A stretch of DNA of 64,000 bases from Burkholderiales bacterium (GTDB lineage: Bacteria > Pseudomonadota > Gammaproteobacteria > Burkholderiales > Casimicrobiaceae): assembly GCA_016790165.1 (NCBI GenBank), contig JAEUPL010000030.1:1-64000 (forward strand), given 5' to 3'. The position numbers and the translations under genes are program-made. This document shows, in pieces, positions 1 to 8,378 of this stretch; positions within the stretch are counted from its first letter, which is position 1, and every line of letters starts with the position of its first letter. Below the pieces are notes generated by a model. The model had not been told where the DNA came from. It searched no databases and saw nothing but the letters and a program-made list of their open reading frames with translations.

Positions 1-1
1 G

Positions 2-139
2 AACAACAGCGCCGAGCGCACCGCTTGGCTGCCGTCCTTCCTGGCCTACTACAACGCCCGCAGGCCCCATTCGGCCTTGGGCCACAAGCCTCCAGCTTCC
101 CGACTCAGCGGGAAGAACCTATTGCAACTTAACAGCTAG
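2..139 (+). mobile_element. IS481/IS3-type transposase, C-terminal end only
   Basis: Only the last 45 codons of a DDE transposase/integrase-core gene are inside the window; the rest lies to the left. The reading frame starting at base 2 gives the typical C-terminal signature YYNARRPHSALGHKPPASRL, where insertion sequences of the IS481 and IS3 groups end their rve domain. The stop codon (137–139) overlaps the stop codon of the convergent metalloprotease gene (136–138). No terminal inverted repeat can be recognised after the stop. Whether the element is intact cannot be judged from this fragment. Confidence 0.85.
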
Positions 140-1137
140 TCGTCGGGCGGGGCACGCCACCGCGCGGGCACCGGCCCCGTTACGGTTCGACCAAGCACCG
201 CCTCAGCGGGCACGGCGAGCGAAAAGCCAAACGTCTCTTGCGCGGCGGACTCGCCACCGTCGTCCGCCGATGCATTGGCGATGAATCGTTTCATCCGGTC
301 CCAATCAGGCGACAGGCCAACCACGAGTCGGCGCGCCAGATCGTAGGAGAGCTCCTGACCTTCGTTGGCCTGATGAAAGGCGTCTCCGCTCCAGAAGTCT
401 TGCAGCCGCTCATCGTTCCAGTACGCGCGGTGGTGCGGCAACTGCTCGTTCACGTGACGTGGGTCTTCGACACGGTTACCAAAGCGAAACTCGGCGTTGG
501 TGGCCAGCCCTTCGTTCAACCACGCAGGAAGCGGCAAGTGCGCGACGGTGGCATGGAACAGCTCGTGTGCGATCACCGGCTCCTGGCGCCACATGTCTTC
601 GTGCGGAAAAACAAAATGGCCTAAGCCACGCTGGATGAACATGCCTGACGACAGGCCGTACTGTCCTTCGCTGAAATACGCTGAGACGTAACGGTAGTAG
701 TCGTCATCGCTCGCGAAGGTCAGGATCGGCATTTTCGCCGCGGGACCGAAGTGAATCACGTCACCGATGTGTTCATGAAATCGTGCCAGCGTGGATTCAG
801 CAAACGCGAGAATCGCGCGGCCCCGATCCGGCTCAACATCGCCCATCAGGATGAAGTGCCGCGATTCACCGCTTTGCAGGCGCCCGTCGAACGCCTCGGT
901 GTTCAACGTCGCCAGCCAGGCGCGGGAGATGTCCGCGAGCTGCAAGCCGTTGGCCTCGACTTCCGCGTGATCGAAGGCCCCGTCCGCGTGCTCCGCCAAC
1001 GCCGACGCGGAGATCACTGGCACGCCGTCAACGCGTTCGAGCAAATGTGAAACATCAACCGCAGCGCGCGGGGAGTTTGCTGCGGTCGATGCTGACGCTG
1101 CTTTTGCCTTCCGCCCAAAGAGTCCGAACAATCGCAA
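136..1137 (-). CDS. putative zinc metalloprotease (HExxH, DUF1570/peptidase-MA-like)
   Basis: A 333-residue protein with a gluzincin-type active site: HELFH at residues 191–195 followed by WLNEG with Glu209, the spacing of an HExxH...E zinc site. The rest of the catalytic region resembles the peptidase-MA-like proteins often labelled DUF1570. No signal peptide or membrane segment is evident, so it is probably cytoplasmic. The start is uncertain: the first possible start is TTG at 1137 and a second TTG six bases in (1131) is better spaced from an upstream GGGAG; there is no ATG before residue 98. Its 3' end overlaps the stop codon of the neighbouring transposase. The substrate is unknown. Confidence 0.7.
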   Translation of the reverse strand: MRLFGLFGRKAKAASASTAANSPRAAVDVSHLLERVDGVPVISASALAEHADGAFDHAEVEANGLQLADISRAWLATLNTEAFDGRLQSGESRHFILMGDVEPDRGRAILAFAESTLARFHEHIGDVIHFGPAAKMPILTFASDDDYYRYVSAYFSEGQYGLSSGMFIQRGLGHFVFPHEDMWRQEPVIAHELFHATVAHLPLPAWLNEGLATNAEFRFGNRVEDPRHVNEQLPHHRAYWNDERLQDFWSGDAFHQANEGQELSYDLARRLVVGLSPDWDRMKRFIANASADDGGESAAQETFGFSLAVPAEAVLGRTVTGPVPARWRAPPDD

Positions 1138-1190
1138 GCTCCCACGTTGTCATGCCACGGCAAATGGTAACGCTGCGGACGTCAGCCGGC

Positions 1191-1221
1191 GTAGCCTCGA
1201 TGCAGCGCAGCGGAATCGAGG
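1191..1221 (+). repeat. REP-A hairpin, copy 1 (downstream of RAYT1)
   Basis: A 31-bp REP element: GTAG head, stem CCTCGAT pairing with ATCGAGG, and the 13-nt loop GCAGCGCAGCGGA. The GTAG head plus imperfect hairpin is the usual form of REPs served by RAYT proteins. It lies just downstream of RAYT1, and further copies are at 1783–1813 and 1925–1955. Confidence 0.85.
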
Positions 1222-1242
1222 GAACCACGGCGGTCGTCTGAA

Positions 1243-1761
1243 TCACTCCGGCACGTCGAAGTCCGGTGCGACGGCCCAATCGGGCGGAAGCAATCCATCA
1301 TGCACAAAACGATGAAATGACGAATGCGACCAACCGGAAGGGACTTTCGCGTGGCCATGCTTCACCGGGTTGTAGTGGATGTAGTTGACGTGGTTCTCAA
1401 AGTCGCGTGCATCGCGAATCGTGTGTTCCCAATATCGGCGCTGCCAGAGGTCGCAGGCACCCGCGTCATCACGGTCGAGCACCACGCCCGCACGTCGGCA
1501 GGCGGAGGTGAAGCGCGCCTTGATCGCCTTCCAGCGCCCCGAGTAGTCCGCGTCGTCCGGCGGTAGCGTCCACACGCAGTGCAGGTGATCGGGAAGCACC
1601 ACGATTGCATCGGTGGTGAATGGTCGTTCACCGCGCACCCGATCATACGCAGCCCGCAAATCGTCGATTCGTTCCACCAGCAAGCGCGAACGACGATCCC
1701 GCAACGTCACCGTGAAAAAGTACGTCCCGCCCGCAACAAAGTTACGCCGATACGCAACCAT
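1243..1761 (-). CDS. REP-associated tyrosine transposase (RAYT1)
   Basis: A Y1-type (IS200-like) HUH endonuclease of 172 residues. The HUH metal site is the HLH of LPDHLHCVW at residues 59–61, and the catalytic tyrosine lies within YIHYNPVKHG (127–136), both hallmarks of RAYTs. RAYTs are single-copy, domesticated relatives of IS200/IS605 transposases that act on REP hairpins. The ATG at 1761 is chosen; a TTG one codon upstream is also possible. REP-A hairpins lie on both sides (1191–1221, 1783–1813). The gene is intact and about half identical by eye to RAYT2 next door, so the two look like separate lineages rather than a recent duplication. Confidence 0.93.
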   Translation of the reverse strand: MVAYRRNFVAGGTYFFTVTLRDRRSRLLVERIDDLRAAYDRVRGERPFTTDAIVVLPDHLHCVWTLPPDDADYSGRWKAIKARFTSACRRAGVVLDRDDAGACDLWQRRYWEHTIRDARDFENHVNYIHYNPVKHGHAKVPSGWSHSSFHRFVHDGLLPPDWAVAPDFDVPE

Positions 1762-1782
1762 CAATCAGCACAACAACGATCC

Positions 1783-1813
1783 GTAGCCTCGATGCAGCGC
1801 AGCGGAATCGAGG
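1783..1813 (+). repeat. REP-A hairpin, copy 2 (upstream of RAYT1)
   Basis: Identical over all 31 bases to the copy at 1191–1221 (GTAG head, CCTCGAT/ATCGAGG stem, loop GCAGCGCAGCGGA) and in the same orientation. It lies 21 bp upstream of the RAYT1 start, so the transposase gene is bracketed by direct copies of its presumed substrate. A short GC-rich direct repeat (ACGCGGC three times) follows at about 1815–1842. Confidence 0.88.
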
Positions 1814-1924
1814 AAACGCGGCACGCGGCACGCGGCACGCGGGAGAAGACGATATGAACATCGGAATAGTGTGTCGAAGCGGAATGATTCATCAACTTTG
1901 GTTGCGATGAGTCCCCACACGATT

Positions 1925-1955
1925 CCTCGATTCCGCTTCGCTGCATCGAGGCTAC
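1925..1955 (-). repeat. REP-A hairpin, copy 3 (inverted)
   Basis: The same 31-bp REP-A on the opposite strand with one loop substitution (GCAGCGAAGCGGA). Copies 2 and 3 face each other across 111 bp, a BIME-like pair. Its head abuts a truncated REP-B (1957–1974). Confidence 0.85.
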
Positions 1956-1956
1956 T

Positions 1957-1974
1957 TGCTCGCAGCCGGGTTAC
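1957..1974 (-). repeat. truncated REP-B fused to REP-A
   Basis: On the minus strand this reads head GTAA, stem CCCGGCTG, loop CGAG and then only CA of the returning arm, before running into the GTAG head of REP-A copy 3. It is therefore a half REP-B. It lies 13 bp downstream of the RAYT2 stop codon. Confidence 0.6.
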
Positions 1975-1987
1975 CGTACAACACAAA

Positions 1988-2485
1988 TTATTCTTCGACG
2001 TTCAAGTCGGACGCGGCCGCCCAGTCCGCCGGTACAAGTCCATCACGAATGTAGCGATGAAGCGTCGACCAACGCCAATCGACCGGTCGTACAACATACC
2101 CATGTTTGACTGGGTTGTAGTGCACGTAGGCAACGTGTTGGGCGAGATCGTGTTCATCGCGGATCGTGTGCTCCCAATAGCGCGATTGCCACGGTGCCCC
2201 GTTGACATCGGTTCGGTCGCGCAAGTGCTTGGTGAACAGTGCCTCGATCATTCGCCAGCGGCCCGGGTAGTTGGCGTCGCCGTCGGGTAAGGTCCAAATC
2301 GCGTGAAGATGATCGGGGAGGATGACCATCGCGTCCGTTTGCCACGGGCGCTTCTCACGGACTTGCCGCATCGCCGCGACGAGTGCGTCGGCATGATCAG
2401 TCAGCAGCGACGCCCGGCGATCCGCCAAGGTTACGGTGAAGAAGTAAGTTCCACCCCGGACAAAATTGCGGCGGTATTGAACCAA
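1988..2485 (-). CDS. REP-associated tyrosine transposase (RAYT2)
   Basis: A second intact RAYT of 165 residues with the HUH motif in LPDHLHAIW and the tyrosine motif YVHYNPVKHG. It starts MVQYRRNFVRGG, matching RAYT1, but the codon at 2485 is TTG and no ATG is available, so a TTG start is inferred. It is bordered by a different hairpin type (REP-B: 2511–2534 upstream, a truncated copy at 1957–1974 downstream). Two RAYTs back to back, each with its own REP type, suggest two independent systems that landed at the same site. Confidence 0.92.
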   Translation of the reverse strand: MVQYRRNFVRGGTYFFTVTLADRRASLLTDHADALVAAMRQVREKRPWQTDAMVILPDHLHAIWTLPDGDANYPGRWRMIEALFTKHLRDRTDVNGAPWQSRYWEHTIRDEHDLAQHVAYVHYNPVKHGYVVRPVDWRWSTLHRYIRDGLVPADWAAASDLNVEE

Positions 2486-2510
2486 GAATGCCTTCGGCGG
2501 TGATGGGGAA

Positions 2511-2534
2511 CCCGGCTGCGAGCAGCCGGGCTAC
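2511..2534 (-). repeat. REP-B hairpin, copy 1
   Basis: On the minus strand: head GTAG, perfect 8-bp stem CCCGGCTG/CAGCCGGG and loop CTCG, 24 bp in all. It lies between the RAYT2 start and the stop codon of the small membrane ORF at 2538. A second, perfect and inverted copy lies at 2764–2787. Confidence 0.85.
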
Positions 2535-2537
2535 TCG

Positions 2538-2810
2538 CTAGGAAATCAACCAGAGCGCGGTCCCGGCGATCCAGCCAAACATGATCGCAACCGACGCAAG
2601 ATGTGCGGCTGGATGTTTCAGCGGCAGGAAATACATCCCTCCACTAAGCAGAACTGCCGTTGCGAATATCGCAAGTATCAGTTGCTCTATCCACACCCAT
2701 CGAATCAGAAGTGCGACGCTCGCAACGATGAGCAGAAACGCAGCGACTCCAGCGATATTGCGCGTAGCCCGGCTGCTCGCAGCCGGGTCCTCGTGCTCCG
2801 GCGCAGCCAT
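2538..2810 (-). CDS. small membrane protein downstream of alaS (REP-encoded N-terminus)
   Basis: A 90-residue ORF predicted to carry two to three hydrophobic helices (about residues 20–37, 43–60 and 70–88) and no recognised domain. Its ATG (2808–2810) lies two bases from the alaS stop codon (2813–2815), so it is probably co-transcribed and translationally coupled. Residues 9–16 (DPAASSRA) are encoded by REP-B copy 2 (2764–2787), meaning the hairpin is inside the coding frame, and the other end stops four bases short of REP-B copy 1. Either the REP was absorbed into the start of a real gene or the true start is further in. Function unknown. Confidence 0.5.
   Translation of the reverse strand: MAAPEHEDPAASSRATRNIAGVAAFLLIVASVALLIRWVWIEQLILAIFATAVLLSGGMYFLPLKHPAAHLASVAIMFGWIAGTALWLIS
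2764..2787 (+). repeat. REP-B hairpin, copy 2
   Basis: GTAG head, stem CCCGGCTG/CAGCCGGG, loop CTCG; a perfect inverted copy of 2511–2534. It lies inside the 5' end of the small ORF 2538–2810, and the two copies flank that ORF. Confidence 0.85.
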
Positions 2811-2812
2811 CC

Positions 2813-5419
2813 CTATCCTACAGCCGTCCCCAACGCCTCCGCCAACTTCGCGCCATCCACCCCACCCGCCATCGCCATATCCGGCCGGCCGCCGCCTTTG
2901 CCACCGACGACTGCAGCGGCTTTGCCGACGATGTCGCCGGCCTTGAATTTGCCGACGAGGTCCTGGGTGACGCCGGCGCAGAGGGCGACTTTGCCATCCG
3001 GCGTTTTGGCGCCTAGCAGGATGACGCCGCTGCCGAGTTTGTTCTTGAGCTGATCGACCATTTCGCGCAGGGCCTTGGCGTCGGCGCCTTCGACTTCAGC
3101 GGCGAGGAATTTGACGCCGTCTTTCTCGACCACTTTCGAGAGCAGGTCGCCACCGGCGGCGGCGGCGAGCTTGCTCTTCAGTGCGGCAAGCTCTTTCTCG
3201 AGCGCCTTGACGTTGTCCTGCAGTTGCGCGATCTTGTTGACGACTTCGTTCGACGGCGCTTTCAGTGAGCCGGCGATGCTGCTCATCTGCTGGTCGAGCG
3301 CCTGCACAAAGGCCATCGCGTTGAGGCCAGTGACGGCCTCCACGCGGCGCACGCCCGCAGCCACGCCACCTTCGCCGACGATCTTGAAGAAGCCGATGTC
3401 ACCCGTGCGGCCGACGTGGGTGCCACCACAGAACTCCTTGCTGCTGCCGATTTCGAGCACGCGCACTTCGTCGCCGTACTTTTCGCCGAACAGCATGGTG
3501 GCGCCGGAGGTCTTGGCCTTTTCGATCGGCATCACTTCGGCATGCGTTGCCGTGTTGGCGACGATCTCGGCGTTCACCTTGGCCTCCACCTCGCGAATCT
3601 GCTCGTCGGTCATCGGCGCGTTGTGCGCAAAGTCGAAGCGCGTTTTGTCGGCATCAACCAGCGAGCCCTTTTGCGCCACGTGGCTGCCCAGCACTTCGCG
3701 CAGCGCCTTGTGCATGATGTGCGTCACCGAGTGGTTGCGCATGGTGCGGATGCGCGCGCCGGCGTCCACCGTCGCGGTGACCGGCATGCCGATGGTGAGC
3801 GCGCCCTGCTCGACGGTGCCGTGATGGCCGAACACATCGGGCACCACCTTTTGCGTGTCCGCCACCGCGAATTGCATCGGCGCAGCGCCCGCATGCGAGA
3901 GCACACCCCGGTCACCCACCTGACCGCCACTTTCGGCATAGAACGGTGTGCGGTCGAGCACGACGATCCCGGTCTCGCCCGCTGCAAGGCGTTCCACCGG
4001 CGTGCCGTCCTTGTAGAGCGCGATGACGTGCGCTTCGTCGGCCAGTTTTTCGTAGCCGTGGAACACGGTCTTCGGGCCGTCGTAGGTGAGCACATCAGCG
4101 GCCTTGAATTTGCCCGCGGCGCGCGCCTGCGTGCGCTGCTTTTCCATCGCGGTTTCAAAGCCCGCCTCGTCCACGCTCACGCCGCGCTCGCGGCAGACAT
4201 CCGCCGTGAGGTCGAGCGGGAAGCCGTAGGTGTCGTAGAGCTGGAAGGCGACGGCGCCGTCGAGCGTCTTGCCACCATCGGCCAATGCCTTTTCGAGAAT
4301 CGCCATGCCGTGCGTCAGCGTTTCGCCAAAGCGCTCTTCCTCAGTCTTCAGCGCCTCGGCGACGCGGTCTTTCGCGGCGCGCAGCTCGGGGTAGGCCTCG
4401 CCCATCTGCTGGTCGAGATCGGCCACCAGTTTGTGGAAGAACGGCTTCGTTTGGCCGAGCTTGTAGCCGTGGCGCAGCGCGCGACGGATGATGCGGCGGA
4501 GCACATAGCCGCGGCCTTCGTTCGACGGAATCACGCCATCGGCGATCAGGAACGAGCAGGCGCGGATGTGATCGGCAATCACGCGCAGCGACGGGTTGTT
4601 CAAGTCCTTGCAGCCGGTCTCGCGCGACGCCGCATTGATCAGCGCGACGAACAGATCGATCTCGTAATTCGAATGCACATGCTGCAGGATGGCGGCGAGG
4701 CGCTCAATGCCCATGCCCGTGTCGATGGAGGGCTTGGGCAGCGGCTTCATCGGGCCGTCTTTCACCTCACGCTCAAACTGCATGAACACGAGGTTCCAGA
4801 TTTCGATGAAGCGGTCGCCATCTTCCTCGGGCGAGCCGGGCGGGCCGCCGGGGATGTGCGGACCGTGGTCGTAGAAGATCTCGCTGCAGGGGCCGCAGGG
4901 GCCGGTGTCGCCCATCATCCAGAAATTGTCGGAGGCGTAGCGTGAGCCTTTGTTGTCGCCGATGCGGACGATGCGATCCACCGGCACGCCAATTTCGTCT
5001 TTCCAAATGTTGTACGCCTCATCGTCTTCGGCGTAGACCGTGACAAGGAGCTTTTCTTTCGGCAGGCCGTAGACGACGGTGAGCAGTTCCCACGCGTATT
5101 TGATGGCGTCGCGCTTGAAGTAGTCGCCAAACGAGAAATTGCCCAGCATTTCGAAGAACGTGTGGTGGCGCGCGGTGTAGCCCACGTTCTCCAGATCGTT
5201 GTGCTTGCCGCCGGCGCGCACGCTGCGCTGCGCGGTGGTGGCGCGCTTGTACGCGCGCTTGTCGGCGCCGGTGAAGACATCTTTGAACTGCACCATGCCG
5301 GAGTTCACGAACATCAGCGTCGGGTCGGCCGCGATGAACAGCGGCGACGAGGCAACGCGGGTGTGGCCCTTGGATTCGAAGTAGGCGAGGAACTTTTCCC
5401 GGATTTCTGCGAGTTTCAT
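2813..5419 (-). CDS. alaS: alanyl-tRNA synthetase
   Basis: Charges tRNA-Ala with alanine in the cytoplasm and clears Ser/Gly mischarging. The 868-residue length is standard for the bacterial enzyme. The class II catalytic core is N-terminal ([19 protein letters not shown]), the editing domain carries [11 protein letters not shown] and [15 protein letters not shown], and a coiled-coil plus C-Ala domain (RPDMAMAGG) closes the protein. The ATG at 5419 is chosen because the family begins at MKLAEIR; the frame stays open 53 codons further upstream, but that part has no family similarity. No strong Shine-Dalgarno is visible. The gene is followed two bases later by a small membrane ORF. Confidence 0.97.
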   Translation of the reverse strand: MKLAEIREKFLAYFESKGHTRVASSPLFIAADPTLMFVNSGMVQFKDVFTGADKRAYKRATTAQRSVRAGGKHNDLENVGYTARHHTFFEMLGNFSFGDYFKRDAIKYAWELLTVVYGLPKEKLLVTVYAEDDEAYNIWKDEIGVPVDRIVRIGDNKGSRYASDNFWMMGDTGPCGPCSEIFYDHGPHIPGGPPGSPEEDGDRFIEIWNLVFMQFEREVKDGPMKPLPKPSIDTGMGIERLAAILQHVHSNYEIDLFVALINAASRETGCKDLNNPSLRVIADHIRACSFLIADGVIPSNEGRGYVLRRIIRRALRHGYKLGQTKPFFHKLVADLDQQMGEAYPELRAAKDRVAEALKTEEERFGETLTHGMAILEKALADGGKTLDGAVAFQLYDTYGFPLDLTADVCRERGVSVDEAGFETAMEKQRTQARAAGKFKAADVLTYDGPKTVFHGYEKLADEAHVIALYKDGTPVERLAAGETGIVVLDRTPFYAESGGQVGDRGVLSHAGAAPMQFAVADTQKVVPDVFGHHGTVEQGALTIGMPVTATVDAGARIRTMRNHSVTHIMHKALREVLGSHVAQKGSLVDADKTRFDFAHNAPMTDEQIREVEAKVNAEIVANTATHAEVMPIEKAKTSGATMLFGEKYGDEVRVLEIGSSKEFCGGTHVGRTGDIGFFKIVGEGGVAAGVRRVEAVTGLNAMAFVQALDQQMSSIAGSLKAPSNEVVNKIAQLQDNVKALEKELAALKSKLAAAAGGDLLSKVVEKDGVKFLAAEVEGADAKALREMVDQLKNKLGSGVILLGAKTPDGKVALCAGVTQDLVGKFKAGDIVGKAAAVVGGKGGGRPDMAMAGGVDGAKLAEALGTAVG

Positions 5420-5560
5420 GGTGGTGGTTCGAGTTGAATGGGCGGCGCCACCGGCTTGGCCGGTTAACGCGAAACCCTTGATTTTACGGGGGGAAAGCGC
5501 GCTTTCTGGCGCCTGCGACATTGCCGATTCGGCATGGCGGCGGGACCCAAAGACAGCTTT

Positions 5561-5680
5561 ACAGCTTTTTGGCCGCAACGACTGCTATCCGGTCGTTACA
5601 GTTGGAAATTCTGTAAAGTCGACTTTGTCAATTTTTCTGGCGTAACGACCATCCAGCGGTCGCAAATGCATAAAAGCTGC
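5561..5680. repeat. 120-bp palindromic element, copy A
   Basis: Between the divergent alaS and MFS genes. The left arm (60 bp) starts ACAGCTTTTTGGC, carries ACGAC...GGTCGTT (GGTCGTT at arm positions 31–37) and ends AAAGTC. The right arm is its inverted, imperfect copy ending AAAAGCTG. The dyad GTC|GAC sits exactly at 5620|5621. There is no coding potential of its own, and no target-site duplication is evident. The 345 bp between alaS and the MFS start otherwise holds nothing recognisable. Confidence 0.9.
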
Positions 5681-5764
5681 CTCTATCCACTGAGGTCAAC
5701 GTCGAGTCCATCCGCACCGCGCGAGCGAACCGCTCGCGACGCCGCGACAGTCGCTGCCGCCATA

Positions 5765-7147
5765 ATGGTGCACGTGGATCGCCCGCCTTCAGCCCCTGAC
5801 TCTTCGCCCGCGCGCAGCCACGTGGCCGCCAACGATTCCGCCGCCGACGACAGTGTCGTCTACGACACCCGCGTCGACGATGCTGCGCCGCCCGACGCAG
5901 CGGCCGGCCCGCCACCGGCGGCCCTGGGCCCGCTACCTCGCGAACTGTTTGTGCTCGTTGCGCTGCTGGTCATTGCTCACACCGCGCTGAACGGTATCCG
6001 CGTCGCCACGTCGCTGGCTGCCATCAAGGCCGGCGGCGGCGCGCTCTGGGTGGGCCTGCTGACGGCGATGTTCAACCTCGTGCCCGCATTTATCGCCATC
6101 CGCGTGGGCCGACTGGTGGACCGCGTTCCGCTGCGCCGCATGATGGTGGTGGGCTGCGTGGTCTCCGTCGCAGGTGGCCTGCTCGCTGCCCTCCTGCCGA
6201 TGCTCGGGATCCTCGCGTTCTCGGCCTGCGCGCTGGGCGTGGGCTGGATGATGGTGGCTGCGGCCGCACAGTACGCCGTGGGTTTGCTGGGTCACGTCGG
6301 CGTGCCCGCCGCCGCCACGAGCGAACAGAGCACGGCGCAGCTGGCCGCGCAACGCGCGGCGCACGTAGCGACCCAAAGGGTCAGGGCCTTCAGCGTGCTG
6401 GCGATGGGCTTCTCGCTGTCGGCATTTTTTGGGCCACTCATTGCAGGCTTCATGATCGATCACGTCAGCTTTCAGGCGGCGTTTGCGCTGCTCGCTGCGC
6501 TGCCGCTGATCCCGGCAGTCGCGTTTGCGCTCGGTCATCCGTTACTGCCCGCCGTGGAGCGACGCGAAACGCCGCCCGGTAACGGCGCACGCGAGTTGCT
6601 GGCCATGCCCTCGGTGCGCAACACGCTGATTTCGGCGTCGTTCATTACGGTGGGCTGGGATTTGTATGGCTTTATGGTGCCGGTGCTCGGCAGTGAGTTG
6701 ATGCTGACGGCAACACAGATCGGCTCGGTGATGTCGGTGTTTGCGGCGGCCGTGTTTGCCATTCGCTTTTTCATGGCGCGACTGACCCACCGCTATGGTG
6801 AAGTGGGCGTGATGGTGGGTGCCATGACCATTGCGGGGGTGACGTTTCTGGCGTTCGCGTTTGCGCACAGCTACGCGCTGATGCTCGTGCTGTCGTTCGC
6901 CATGGGCATCGGCCTTGGGGCGAGTCAGCCGATCGTGCTGTCGCTGCTGCACAACGTGTCGCCACCGGGGCGCATCGGCGAAGTGAACGGTATGCGCATG
7001 ACCATGATTTCCACCAGTCAGTGGACGATGCCACTCGTCTTCGGCTCGCTGTCGGCGTTCACGGGCCTCTTGCCGCTGTTCGTGGTAATCGGCGGCGGCA
7101 TCCTGGGCGGCAGCTGGTTCGCACGGCGAAATCTGCCGCGCGTGTAG
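5765..7147 (+). CDS. MFS transporter
   Basis: A 460-residue major facilitator superfamily permease of the inner membrane with about twelve transmembrane helices after an unusually long, disordered, Asp/Ala/Pro-rich N-terminal tail (about residues 1–55). The loop 2–3 signature region reads GRLVDRVPLRRMM. The substrate cannot be told; drug-efflux-like members are the nearest guess. The ATG at 5765 is chosen because the longer open frame upstream runs back through palindromic element A (5561–5680), which is not protein coding. It is divergent from alaS and not obviously in an operon with the VOC gene, which has its own promoter. Confidence 0.85.
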   Translation: MVHVDRPPSAPDSSPARSHVAANDSAADDSVVYDTRVDDAAPPDAAAGPPPAALGPLPRELFVLVALLVIAHTALNGIRVATSLAAIKAGGGALWVGLLTAMFNLVPAFIAIRVGRLVDRVPLRRMMVVGCVVSVAGGLLAALLPMLGILAFSACALGVGWMMVAAAAQYAVGLLGHVGVPAAATSEQSTAQLAAQRAAHVATQRVRAFSVLAMGFSLSAFFGPLIAGFMIDHVSFQAAFALLAALPLIPAVAFALGHPLLPAVERRETPPGNGARELLAMPSVRNTLISASFITVGWDLYGFMVPVLGSELMLTATQIGSVMSVFAAAVFAIRFFMARLTHRYGEVGVMVGAMTIAGVTFLAFAFAHSYALMLVLSFAMGIGLGASQPIVLSLLHNVSPPGRIGEVNGMRMTMISTSQWTMPLVFGSLSAFTGLLPLFVVIGGGILGGSWFARRNLPRV

Positions 7148-7172
7148 CGCCCGACGCGCGGCAGCGCACGGA

Positions 7173-7201
7173 TTGACAACTGTATTTGCATACACTATTC
7201 T
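7173..7201 (+). promoter_or_regulatory. sigma-70 promoter for the VOC–tag operon
   Basis: TTGACA (7173–7178), a 17-bp spacer, then TATTCT (7196–7201). This is a perfect −35 box and a good −10 box, 48 bp upstream of the ATG at 7249, right after the MFS stop codon. Confidence 0.7.
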
Positions 7202-7248
7202 CGCGGGCAGCGCAGCTCGCGCAACACGGCACAACAGTGAGGTGCGCC

Positions 7249-7689
7249 ATGCAGATCCCCCGAATGAGCATGATCACGCTCGGCGTTGCCGACCTTGATC
7301 GTTCGACAACGTTTTACGAACAGGTGCTCGCCACGCCGCCTGACAAGACGAACGATGGCGTCCGCTTCATCGAACTGCCGGGCGTGTGGCTGTGCCTGTA
7401 TCCGCTCGACAAGCTGGCGGAAGACGTGAAGCCCGGGCTGCCGGCTGCACGCGGCCCGTTTCCCGGATTCACCCTGGCGCATAACGCGCGGAGCGAGGAC
7501 GAGGTGCGGTCAATCTGCGAGCGAGCGCGTGCGGCGGGCGCCGCCATCCTGACTGAACCCGAGGCGACGTTCTGGGGCGGCTTTCATTGCTATTTCGCCG
7601 ACCCGGACGGTTACTACTGGGAGATTGCCTACGGCGAGATGTTTGACTTTGACGCGCATGGCGACATGCGCTGGAAGGCGGCGGAATGA
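7249..7689 (+). CDS. VOC/glyoxalase-superfamily protein
   Basis: A 146-residue vicinal-oxygen-chelate fold protein. It has the two beta-alpha-beta-beta-beta halves of the family, starting ITLGVADLDRSTTFYEQVL and closing FADPDGYYWEIAYGEMF, the usual C-terminal metal-site strand with Glu. Members include glyoxalases, dioxygenases and fosfomycin-type resistance proteins; the present substrate is unknown. The ATG at 7249 follows a GTGAGGTG Shine-Dalgarno-like stretch; an in-frame start 21 codons upstream lies inside the promoter region and is rejected. The stop overlaps the ATG of tag by four bases (ATGA), so the two genes are coupled. Confidence 0.88.
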   Translation: MQIPRMSMITLGVADLDRSTTFYEQVLATPPDKTNDGVRFIELPGVWLCLYPLDKLAEDVKPGLPAARGPFPGFTLAHNARSEDEVRSICERARAAGAAILTEPEATFWGGFHCYFADPDGYYWEIAYGEMFDFDAHGDMRWKAAE

Positions 7690-8378
7690 GCGCGCAGATG
7701 ACGAAAGCCGCGGTCAAACCCGCGGCGAAGCGGACGACGGGTGCCCCGGCAAAAGCCCCTGCGGCGCTCGCGACGTCCGACGGAAAAAACCGGTGCTTCT
7801 GGGCCACCGGCGTGCCCGACTTCTACGAGAAGTACCACGACGACGAGTGGGGCGTGCCGTGCTTTGACGAGCACAAGATGTTCGAGATGCTGATTCTCGA
7901 AGGCGCACAGGCGGGGCTGTCGTGGCAAACCGTGCTCGCGAAACGCGAGAACTATCGCCGTGCGTTCGATGGTTTCGACGTCGAAAAGATCGCCCGCTAC
8001 AAGGAAGCCAAGGTCCAGAAGCTGCTGCTCGACGCCGGCATCATCCGCAACCAGCTCAAAATTCGTGCCGCGATCACCAACGCGCAGGCGCTACTCGCGC
8101 TGCGTGAAACAGCGCCGCGGCCGGAACTGGCGCTGACGGATTTCTTCTGGCGATTTGTCGATGGTCGCCCGAAGCAAACCGCGCTCAAGCGCAAGGAAGA
8201 CATCAAGGCCACCACGCCGGAATCCGACGCGCTGTCAAAAGCGCTGGCCAAGGCGGGTTTCAAGTTTGTCGGCTCCACGATCGTCTACGCCCACATGCAG
8301 GCCTGCGGCATGGTCAACGATCACCTGACGAGCTGCTGGCGGTATGAGGCGGTGCGGGAGTTGGGGATGAAGCTCTAG
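7686..8378 (+). CDS. tag: DNA-3-methyladenine glycosylase I
   Basis: Removes 3-methyladenine from alkylated DNA in base-excision repair. After a 35-residue Ala/Lys-rich N-terminal extension comes the Tag core: RCFWA (zinc Cys), YHDDEWGVP (zinc His and the substrate-pocket region), GLSWQTVLAKRENYR, and the C-terminal YAHMQACGMVNDH with the last zinc His and Cys. Length is 230 residues against about 190 for the usual enzyme; the difference is the basic tail. The start overlaps the VOC stop codon. The stop codon (TAG, 8376–8378) lies within the left arm of a 12-bp inverted repeat (8375–8436). Confidence 0.95.
   Translation: MSAQMTKAAVKPAAKRTTGAPAKAPAALATSDGKNRCFWATGVPDFYEKYHDDEWGVPCFDEHKMFEMLILEGAQAGLSWQTVLAKRENYRRAFDGFDVEKIARYKEAKVQKLLLDAGIIRNQLKIRAAITNAQALLALRETAPRPELALTDFFWRFVDGRPKQTALKRKEDIKATTPESDALSKALAKAGFKFVGSTIVYAHMQACGMVNDHLTSCWRYEAVRELGMKL

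Noticed and set aside
3416-4945. 509-residue open frame antisense to alaS
   Set aside because: It is the mirror frame of a conserved GC-rich gene; alaS motifs are unmistakable on the other strand.
5561-5680. Target-site duplications around the 120-bp elements
   Set aside because: I compared the flanks of all five copies and saw no consistent direct repeat, so I do not claim a transposition mechanism.
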